Source of the DNA: Victivallales bacterium | GTDB taxonomy: Bacteria > Verrucomicrobiota > Lentisphaeria > Oligosphaerales > Oligosphaeraceae | Assembly (NCBI GenBank): GCA_017535315.1 | Contig: JAFXUD010000012.1 | Location: 218,573 to 282,572, forward strand | DNA length: 64,000 nucleotides | Reading direction: 5' to 3' | Part shown: piece by piece, positions 8,401 through 14,528 of the stretch | Layout: each line of letters begins with the position of its first letter | Numbering within the stretch: position 1 is the first letter of the stretch | Program-made: the position numbers and the translations under genes | Notes under the pieces: model-generated | Seen by the model: the letters and a program-made list of their open reading frames with translations, nothing else | Database searches by the model: none | What the model was told of the DNA's origin: nothing

Positions 8401-9709
8401 ACTTGAGGTCTCCGAGGATGGCCTTGTCGATTTCTCTGTCCAGATGTACGACGGCACCACCGTTACGGGAACTGCGTTCTTACAACCAGATGTCAACGAG
8501 GAGATGGCCACACTAGGGCTCTACGTTGCTTTGGGAAACGGGCGCTATCTGGGGGCGACTCTTCTCCTGTTAGCCCAAGAGATCGTGGAAGACGGGGAAC
8601 CCGCCGTCCTCGATAGCGACTATTCAACTACTTGGTACAACGGTGAAGAGACGCAGAACCTCATTGCCACTGGCGTCTTCTATGATGCATCCCGAGCCAT
8701 CGCCGAACTCGCAGGTGAGAATAACTTCACTTTTCTTGTCGAAATTTCCGATGCGGATGTGCCAGTCTTTGCGCCAGATATCCTGCTCCAAGAGGTTGGC
8801 GATGCCCTTGTTCCCAGTAGGGATTCTTTGCTGTCTGGGCTGTTCCAATCCTTCCAAATCAACCGTGCGGACGGCACCTTCCAGGGCTCCTTCCGATTCT
8901 TGAGCGGCGAAGGTCTCCTGACGGAACATCAGGCTGCTTTCCGTGGGATACTCACCCCCATCTCCCCTGAGTGCTGCGGCATTACCGACGCGGTCGCAAG
9001 TGCCTACGGCTACTACACATACGAAGGACGGAACTATGCAATTCGCGTCATTCCAGAGGCATACAGTTCCTCTGTTCCGCCCGATTGCACCATCGTCGCG
9101 CAAAATGGAAACAACATCACCTGGAATGTCAAGGCATCTGGGCAGATTCTCTGCAAGCGCCTTCTCGACAGCACCTACTACGGTTTTGTCTGTAAGGGAG
9201 CTTCCCATGATATTGTCCTTGACGGCACCAGCCCTTACGATGTTGTCGCGCTGAACCAATTCTGCGTCGAAAGTGAAACCATGCACCTAGGGCTCCAGTG
9301 CGGCGAGGAAATGACCATCTACCCCAGCAACGACCAGCGCAACAAGCCAGGCTGGGTGATGATTGCAATCCCATGGAACCTTCTTCTCACAGAAAACCAA
9401 GCGCCCAATGCCATTTGCTTCACCATCAACACTGCCACCAATTGCCTCATCCGTCCCGCTATCCTCGAAAGTGGCCGTGCCTATTGGCTCTTCACCACTG
9501 ATGGCAATGCATCCCTCACGTTCACCGCAGTCACCAACCCAACACGCACCGCATCTGACTTCACTCTCTCGAATGGCTGGCACATGTTGGCCTGGGATGA
9601 GGCTTTCGCCTCTTTACTTCCCCAAACGTATATTTGGAATGGAATTGCCTATGGTTACGAACCACATCCCCAAAACAACAAGCCCGTAATGTTCTATATC
9701 AGCAAATAG
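5435..9709 (+). CDS. Large secreted protein with two thioredoxin-like domains
   Basis: A 1424-residue protein starting at the ATG at 5435, where a clear signal peptide begins (MNIRKWFLVALLLFTGVLCA). The open frame 12 codons further up begins at a TTG and adds no plausible sequence. Two thioredoxin-fold segments each carry a CxxC: CDHC at residues 57-60 and WCPHC near 392-396. Between and after them are beta-rich Ig-like stretches, then a C-terminal module (about 1310-1424) with PGWVMIAIPWN and NGWHMLAWDEAFAS segments. The protein probably acts on thiols or disulfides at the cell surface; the substrate is unknown. Flanked by R1 upstream and a strong terminator downstream, it is monocistronic. 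Confidence 0.75.
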   Translation: MNIRKWFLVALLLFTGVLCAFDEEKWLGQILTDATVAKRYALENNRPLLVEVGHNNCDHCKFFINNVLITQRFIDFATENRLVLLSMQNKTNASNTYRAFQSELLYNGQTFPMLMMFHVKPEADIYSSALDKSQVELCLLTGDATITQKTGLKYPDTLTTILGVTMSPESSWNPNDCIALIEKFFPNNYWETLVPSQEDDYEEAIDLGRVWDDLHIPMKDGKYYDSDWTQRKNVPAQTGENPLFWFKFTGHQGVRYFFETQNPRLTGGNNLTFTAEMFASRDGKPIPPALGSVTSTNFDTLANGFWFDAPAGDAIDQLYYLRIQGTGGTADTSASFTLRYHEEPSNPEPGTLRNPLWTGAELGQWTMDLDAALAASRNDGKPVLLYFVAIHWCPHCLGWEHLAFSTEAFAERTAGYYLVVMDNRRRNGSGPALMTDNQVGGYRKTWGISDETATTKLAETRTIEVALSRGQSPTADYPTGRIGYPSFVVVRAINGDGPLYTGMDVVARVDDVWTGEKDVTNAFDQFDALYADGYAETQQYPEEANPNVFTTSGQTLTADLCPMASTWFARADIPSGKYWQFEVPAVVGTDATATLTVFDEDGATALATRSFTLADGAHILFAPGEDAPEFVWCRLTVDDLNVPIRLPVTATQKPITEAVSIATDELYVFRTANGFAQIPLRWMSLLDSPPDITLAYQVETEVAQDCVTVGTGTFAWPAEAGSTALLPIPVHVPADRADWEGTLDFTVTLLNPDNDKYLVVSPASIVVHITSTTIFPQESKVFLFSKGVYSEVRLPVCTKENPTISVAPLPKGMSYEWDVKTSSILLYGIPLENQSDVAATVTVEDVSHPFKWTVYDSGNRVLTVQTIGGYLTGNNGLSGSFYLTNQADGKVDVTLTTADGTRQGTANGWQNGSGEDTLVVVCTWDDGATLQLEANTDGTGTGVFTDGTGGTYSAVLYIPMEDATHFAGRYHVAYRAEDDVDGISRGWTILEVSEDGLVDFSVQMYDGTTVTGTAFLQPDVNEEMATLGLYVALGNGRYLGATLLLLAQEIVEDGEPAVLDSDYSTTWYNGEETQNLIATGVFYDASRAIAELAGENNFTFLVEISDADVPVFAPDILLQEVGDALVPSRDSLLSGLFQSFQINRADGTFQGSFRFLSGEGLLTEHQAAFRGILTPISPECCGITDAVASAYGYYTYEGRNYAIRVIPEAYSSSVPPDCTIVAQNGNNITWNVKASGQILCKRLLDSTYYGFVCKGASHDIVLDGTSPYDVVALNQFCVESETMHLGLQCGEEMTIYPSNDQRNKPGWVMIAIPWNLLLTENQAPNAICFTINTATNCLIRPAILESGRAYWLFTTDGNASLTFTAVTNPTRTASDFTLSNGWHMLAWDEAFASLLPQTYIWNGIAYGYEPHPQNNKPVMFYISK

Positions 9710-9729
9710 CTTTTATCTTTAGTGATCCC

Positions 9730-9777
9730 AAATAAGGGCATGTGACGTATTGTAGATAGGTCACATGCCCTTATTTT
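9730..9777 (+). terminator. Rho-independent terminator
   Basis: A perfect 17-bp stem (9730-9746 with 9760-9776) and a 13-base loop, its 3' arm running into TTATTTTT. It ends the thioredoxin-domain gene and may also serve the convergent nadE. Confidence 0.85.
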
Positions 9778-9812
9778 TGAATATTTCTGAATCTGTGAAG
9801 GACCATCTTGTC

Positions 9813-11735
9813 TCATCCAAGATGGCTTTCCCAAAGTGCAGACGATGCGTCTGACGGCATACGCCAGTCGCCGCGTGGCGACAGGGAAATCGTGCCGACT
9901 TTGGGACCGTCGGGCGTGCAGCTTCTCTTGAACTGCTGCGTGAAAAAACGATGAAGAAACGTCTTCAGATATTTTCTAAGTCTTTCAATTGGATAATCAG
10001 GGAATGCGCGTGTGGCCATGAAAAGGAGTTTTTCGGGAGAAGCCCCCTCCTTCACAAAGTGGTATAAGAAGAAGTCATGCACTTCGTATGGTCCGAGAAT
10101 CTCCTCCGTCTTCTGGAGGATATTGCCATTCTTCTCGGCAGGAAGAAGTTCAGGACTGACAGGCGTGTCCAACACGTCCAGCAACAACTTCCTGACAGCA
10201 TCGGTTGAGTCGTCGGCGACAAATGAGACGAGATACCGTATCAGCGTCTTGGGAATCGAACAGTTCACTGCATACATGGAGATATGGTCGCCATTGTACG
10301 TGCTCCAGCCCATCGCCATTTCTGACAAGTCACCCGTGCCGATTACCAGTCCGTTCACACTATTGGCCACGTCCATCAGAATCTGAGTCCGTTCCCGCGC
10401 CTGGACGTTTTCGTAGGTAACGTCATGGATGCTCTCGTCATGCCCTATGGAGCGGAAATGCTCGCGACAGGCCTCGACAATGCTGATCTGGCGCAGTTCG
10501 ACGCCCAGTTCACAGCAAAGGAGAATGGCGTTGTTGCACGTGCGGTTGGTCGTGCCGAAGCCAGGCATCGTGATGGCGATGACATCCGATACGGGACGTT
10601 GCAGAAGCCGCATGGCATGGACGCACACTAACAAGGCCAAGGTGGAATCAAGCCCTCCTGAAACGCCAATAACAAGTTTCGCAGCGTGGGTGTGTTCCAT
10701 GCGTTTTGCCAGCCCTGCGGTCTGGATTGCAAAAATCTCCTTGCAGCGTTCAATGCGCTGGTCTTGCGATGCAGGTACGAAAGGCGTCCGCTCAAAAACA
10801 CGCTGAATGTGAGGCCGTTCTGGAACTGGCGGCATGGCCATTGGAATCAACCGTGCCTCTGGGCAATCAATGGTGGCGACACTGTCGTTGAAAGGACTTT
10901 CCAACAGGCGTGCCGCACGGACTCTGTCCAAATCGACATCCGTGCAGTACAACTCGCTTTCCCGCCCGAATCGCTTGGAATCCAGAAGGATGCTGCCATT
11001 TTCCGCGACAAGGCAGTGTCCGCCGCACACCGTGTCTGTCGTCGTTTCATGGACGCCAGCCGAGGCGTATGCGTAAACGGCGACACAACGTGCGCTCTGC
11101 GCCTGCACGAGGCTTCGACGGTAGTCTGCTTTTCCAACCAGTTCGTTGCTTGCGGAGAGATTCAGCAGGAGGTTTGCCGAACGAAGCGCCTGCCATGAAC
11201 TTGGTGGCACGACGCTCCAAAGGTCTTCGCAGATTTCCACCCCTATCCGCAGTTCCTCACCTGCATCGAACAGCAGATCTGTCCCGAAAGGGATATGGCT
11301 TTGCCCTGCATAATTGGCCCAGGCATTACGTATTCCATGTCCTGAGGCAAAATGGCGTTTCTCATAGAACTCTTTATAGTTGGGCAAATGGGTTTTCGGA
11401 ACAATGCCAAGAATCTTGCCATGCCGTAGAAGCAACGCCGTGTTGAACAAGCGTCCCTGCCAGCGCATTGGTGTGCCAATGGCCATGATAGCATCTAGCG
11501 ATGAAGTCCCGTCCAGAATCCGCCCTACTGCTTTTTCCACGCCATCCAGTAGCAAGTCGTTATAGAACAAGTCGCCACAGGAATATGAGCTGACCGCCAA
11601 TTCAGGAAAAAGCATGACGGATGCGCTTTCAGTACTTCCCCTGTTGGCCAATTCGATTATCTGTTTTGCGTTGAAATCAGGGTCAGCAACACGGACAACT
11701 GGCACACAAACGGCAATTCGATAGAATCCAAACAT
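9813..11735 (-). CDS. nadE: Glutamine-dependent NAD+ synthetase NadE
   Basis: A 640-residue two-domain enzyme that converts nicotinic acid adenine dinucleotide to NAD+ using ammonia from glutamine. The N-terminal nitrilase-type glutaminase shows the Glu-Lys-Cys triad: E45 in LFPELAVSSYSCGD, K114 in PKTHLPNY and C169 in VEICEDLW. The C-terminal synthetase has the ATP PP-loop SGGLDST at 359-365 and GTGDLSEMAMGW. The length matches the long bacterial form. The start has GGGAG 5 bases upstream. Together with nadA it shows a complete late NAD pathway. Confidence 0.95.
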   Translation of the reverse strand: MFGFYRIAVCVPVVRVADPDFNAKQIIELANRGSTESASVMLFPELAVSSYSCGDLFYNDLLLDGVEKAVGRILDGTSSLDAIMAIGTPMRWQGRLFNTALLLRHGKILGIVPKTHLPNYKEFYEKRHFASGHGIRNAWANYAGQSHIPFGTDLLFDAGEELRIGVEICEDLWSVVPPSSWQALRSANLLLNLSASNELVGKADYRRSLVQAQSARCVAVYAYASAGVHETTTDTVCGGHCLVAENGSILLDSKRFGRESELYCTDVDLDRVRAARLLESPFNDSVATIDCPEARLIPMAMPPVPERPHIQRVFERTPFVPASQDQRIERCKEIFAIQTAGLAKRMEHTHAAKLVIGVSGGLDSTLALLVCVHAMRLLQRPVSDVIAITMPGFGTTNRTCNNAILLCCELGVELRQISIVEACREHFRSIGHDESIHDVTYENVQARERTQILMDVANSVNGLVIGTGDLSEMAMGWSTYNGDHISMYAVNCSIPKTLIRYLVSFVADDSTDAVRKLLLDVLDTPVSPELLPAEKNGNILQKTEEILGPYEVHDFFLYHFVKEGASPEKLLFMATRAFPDYPIERLRKYLKTFLHRFFTQQFKRSCTPDGPKVGTISLSPRGDWRMPSDASSALWESHLG

Positions 11736-11762
11736 ATCACTCCCTTTTGTTACAGCATTTGC

Positions 11763-11959
11763 AACTATTCAGAAGGGTGAGCCGCATAGCGGCGGTAAGA
11801 ACATAGCCGTGGGTGAAGTGAAGCCGCGTTAGCGGCGAACGAAACCCACGGGCAGGCAATACCTTCAGCTCCTTTGCGCCGTTCCGCGTAGTGCAGCGAA
11901 GCGGTACGGCGAAGAAAACCAGGCGAGTTATGCCAATATGTCCCCCTCTGAATAGTCAC
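11763..11959 (-). repeat. Cloverleaf-type intergenic element R2
   Basis: The closing stem pairs ACTATTCAGAAGGG (from 11764) with its near-complement ending at 11959, with one mismatch. Arms are GCCGC-ata-GCGGC, a CCGTGGGT/ACCCACGG stem capped by GCCGC-gtta-GCGGC, and a GGCGCAA-type arm that is partly eroded. It lies between the divergent nadE and GH113-like genes, so it is not a simple read-through terminator. Confidence 0.75.
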
Positions 11960-12174
11960 CAGCATTTATGATACAATCTGCAACAATTATGCCAATTTAA
12001 GTGAAATATGCCTTGGTTTCTTGAACAACAGCGACTCATCTAGAGAAGCCATTCCTTACATTTTCTGTTTCTCCTCCAAAGACACTTTACATTTTTCGTC
12101 GTTTGGAAGATGCAGCTATGCGCAAGAGGAAGCGGATACAAGTCGTTTGCTAAATTCTATCTGAAATCGGAAGT

Positions 12175-12202
12175 TTGTTTTTAGAACAATTGCATTTATA
12201 TT
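12175..12202 (+). promoter_or_regulatory. Promoter of the GH113-like gene
   Basis: TTGTTT (12175-12180), 16-base spacer, TATATT (12197-12202), 44 bases before the ATG at 12247. The stretch 11960-12174 shows nothing else I can interpret. Confidence 0.5.
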
Positions 12203-12246
12203 TTTATATAGTTTACTGTGGAGTCATTGCTTTTTTCGAGGTAATT

Positions 12247-13281
12247 ATGCAAAGCACAAATAAGAATCGAATAATGTTCAAAGGCGTGACATTTGGCTAT
12301 TATGCCCGTAACGGGTATTTATCCTCGCAGGATGCAAGAGATGAGGTTGATAAAATTGCTTCTTTGCATATTCCATGGGTTTGTTTGGTGGTTACAGTTA
12401 TGGAGGAATCTTTCTGCAGTACACGGCAATTCCGCGACTTCTATATGACGCCAGGTGACGATGAACTGCTGGATATCATTGGATATATGCATGAAAAAGG
12501 TATTCGGGTCATGCTGCGTCCAATGTTGGAATGTTGGGATGGTACCCAACGCTATCAGATTCATCTTCCTGAAGGGGCCATTTTCCCAGACAGGCCATAT
12601 CACTATCGCACGCAATGGTTTGCAAACTATGAGCATCTTACCAGGCATTACTGCCGCATTGCCTCGCGCACAGGGTGTGAGGGCTATTGTCTGGACAGTG
12701 AACTCAACCAACTTGCTACTGCGTCTCAGGATTGGCTCAAAATAGTCGATGCCGTACGTAATTCTTTCAAAGGCCACCTCACAAGCTCGTTTATTCGCGT
12801 AGAGCAGTTCTTGCCACAGATGGAAGCAGATTCAAACTTCTGGTTCTATGCGCTGGATTCAATAGGTTCCAGCCACTATTATCCTACCTCTGCCAATGGT
12901 GGAGGAACGGTGGAAGATATGGTCGCCTATCTGCAGCCAACCGTTCAGAAAATTGCAGCGTTTGCCAAGGCTTACGGCAAACCATACTACTTTGGAGAGA
13001 CAGGCTGCGCTGCAATGATCAACGCCTCGCGCCGCCCCGCATCATGGCTTGATGACCCGATGCATCCAGGCTATGACGGGCAGGAACAGGCAAACTACAT
13101 TGAGGCCATCATTCGTTCATACGCAGCTCAGCCATGGTGGCATGGCTTTTTCCTCTGGAAATGGGATGAGCACAACTATCGCGAGCAATTCCACAACGAC
13201 CCTGCTGGAGACAAAGGTTTCACCATTTATGGAAAACCCGCTGCACAAGTTCTCAAACGTTGGTGTGACAACGATATATAA
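12247..13281 (+). CDS. GH113-like TIM-barrel glycoside hydrolase
   Basis: A 344-residue, apparently cytoplasmic (no signal peptide) TIM-barrel enzyme. Segments typical of GH113 beta-mannanase-like proteins are GVTFGYYARNGYLSS at the N-terminus, YCLDSELNQL (putative acid/base Glu near 145), YYFGETGC (putative nucleophile Glu near 247) and GFFLWKWDEHNY near the end. The substrate is probably a beta-linked manno- or gluco-oligosaccharide; this is inferred from family resemblance. The start is the ATG with GAGG at 12238-12241. An upstream in-frame TTG lies inside the promoter and is rejected. It ends at a 13-bp convergent hairpin. Confidence 0.7.
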   Translation: MQSTNKNRIMFKGVTFGYYARNGYLSSQDARDEVDKIASLHIPWVCLVVTVMEESFCSTRQFRDFYMTPGDDELLDIIGYMHEKGIRVMLRPMLECWDGTQRYQIHLPEGAIFPDRPYHYRTQWFANYEHLTRHYCRIASRTGCEGYCLDSELNQLATASQDWLKIVDAVRNSFKGHLTSSFIRVEQFLPQMEADSNFWFYALDSIGSSHYYPTSANGGGTVEDMVAYLQPTVQKIAAFAKAYGKPYYFGETGCAAMINASRRPASWLDDPMHPGYDGQEQANYIEAIIRSYAAQPWWHGFFLWKWDEHNYREQFHNDPAGDKGFTIYGKPAAQVLKRWCDNDI

Positions 13282-13289
13282 ACCTATAA

Positions 13290-13335
13290 CCGCACGCAAC
13301 CGTCTGGTAGTATATAGCATTACGGTTGCGTGCGG
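13290..13335. terminator. Bidirectional terminator-like hairpin
   Basis: A perfect 13-bp stem, CCGCACGCAACCG (13290-13302) with CGGTTGCGTGCGG (13323-13335), fills the gap between the convergent GH113-like and beta-barrel genes. There is no clear T-run, so it may act as a barrier or mRNA end rather than a classical terminator. Confidence 0.6.
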
Positions 13336-13347
13336 GAGCATGTAAGA

Positions 13348-14151
13348 TTAGAAAGTGGCTGTCAGGTTCAGGCCCCAGCAGATGTTGAAGGCGCAGTTGT
13401 TCTCGTCTTCTTTCCAGTCGCGGCGTACCCTGCTGTCGAGCGCCCACCCCATCTGGAGGTATGTTCCAATGGAGATGTTCTCAGTGATTGCAAAGTTCAG
13501 CGTAGGCTGGACGCAGACGCTATAGACTGCTGTGTGGCTGGTGCTGCCCGTGTACTGGTGGTTGCCCACCCACAGTTCGACGGGGCACTCGAAGCCGAGC
13601 TTATCCGATATGAATGAAAGCTCCTGCTCGTAGGTGACATTCACGTTCGCCTTGATGACGTCGTTTTCGAAGTCGTGGACAAAGACGATTCCAGGACTTA
13701 AGGGTAGTTCTGTAGCCGTGACATCAATCTCATACTCCTTGGTGTCAACGTTGTGCTTGTGCTCGTCCCAGGGATAGTTATAGTAGATGTAGTCAATGTT
13801 GACTTCAATGCCGCCAGGCAGACCGAAGGTGATGCCTGCCAGCCAATCCCACTCTTCGACGTTGTCATCATGGTCGCAGGCATTGGTTTCATCGATGATG
13901 GAGACGCCTCCGATGTGGAAGGCAAAGTTGTCGGTGATGCCCCATTCCGCAGTCAGGCTGAGGGTGTTGATGGGATCGGGATTGCCCACATTTCCCTCCG
14001 ACATGTAGCGCGAGGTGTGGTCAAGGCTCAGTTCCAACGAGGGGAGCCAGGCAGGGCGGTCGCTTTCCTCCGCAGCCTCCTCCTGTGCCATGGCGGTTCC
14101 AGCCAGCAATAGTCCACTCAGCGCGAAAACAGCAATTTTGTTCAGTTTCAT
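13348..14151 (-). CDS. Outer-membrane beta-barrel protein downstream of feoB
   Basis: A 267-residue protein starting at MKLNKIAVFALSGLLLAG, a signal peptide ending near AMAQ. The upstream frame has no good start, while AAAGGAAC precedes this ATG. The mature sequence alternates polar and aromatic residues in short strands (LPSLELSLDHTSRYM, GGIEVNIDYIYYNYPW, AITENISIGTYLQMGWALD) and ends in Phe (LTATF), as expected for an outer-membrane barrel. The function is unknown. As the last gene of the feo cluster it could help iron cross the outer membrane, but this is only positional inference. Confidence 0.65.
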   Translation of the reverse strand: MKLNKIAVFALSGLLLAGTAMAQEEAAEESDRPAWLPSLELSLDHTSRYMSEGNVGNPDPINTLSLTAEWGITDNFAFHIGGVSIIDETNACDHDDNVEEWDWLAGITFGLPGGIEVNIDYIYYNYPWDEHKHNVDTKEYEIDVTATELPLSPGIVFVHDFENDVIKANVNVTYEQELSFISDKLGFECPVELWVGNHQYTGSTSHTAVYSVCVQPTLNFAITENISIGTYLQMGWALDSRVRRDWKEDENNCAFNICWGLNLTATF

Positions 14152-14207
14152 TCTTTTGTTCCTTTTTGGGTGATTGGTTTTATGGTTGATAATCAAAAAA
14201 ACTTCAC

Positions 14208-14247
14208 TAGACAATCTAGATACTCTAGATACTCTAGAAATTCTAGC
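14208..14247. repeat. CTAG-rich tandem tract
   Basis: Units of 9 bases of the form TCTAGATAC repeat (tctagatac, tctagatac, tctagaaat, tctag) immediately after the stop of the FeoB-associated peptide. The same motif style recurs at 5124 and 60312. Confidence 0.5.
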
Positions 14248-14415
14248 CTATTGCGTCTTGTCAGCCCTAGCCTCTTGCTTCTTTGCACTGCAGCAATCGC
14301 AACCGCATCCGCAACCGCAGTCGCAACCGCCATTTGAATGCTTCTTTATGGCATGGCGGACAGCCAGGACAAACAAGCAGACGATGACCAGTCCAATGAT
14401 GATGTTCGCTATCAT
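14248..14415 (-). CDS. FeoB-associated Cys-rich membrane peptide
   Basis: A 55-residue protein. One N-terminal membrane helix (MIANIIIGLVIVCLFVLAVR) is followed by a basic HAIKKHSNGG turn, a cytoplasmic-type Cys cluster (CDCGCGCGCDCC) and a charged tail. This is the arrangement of the FeoB-associated Cys-rich membrane protein family. It should bind iron or an Fe-S cluster at the membrane and assist FeoB. AAGGAG lies about 10 bases before the ATG. It sits between feoB and the beta-barrel gene, all leftward, which supports the assignment. Confidence 0.85.
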   Translation of the reverse strand: MIANIIIGLVIVCLFVLAVRHAIKKHSNGGCDCGCGCGCDCCSAKKQEARADKTQ

Positions 14416-14528
14416 TTTAGTACACTCCTTTTGGGTTTGTCAACGGTGCCGTCGTCCCCTGTCGCATTGGGTGTTGATTTGGGACGAAGGGACCGACGGC
14501 GGGACACCGTCGCCACCTCCTGCCCTCG

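Noticed and set aside
12175..12246. N-terminal hydrophobic extension of the GH113-like protein that might be read as a signal peptide
   Set aside because: It begins at a TTG inside the promoter; the ATG at 12247 has a Shine-Dalgarno sequence.
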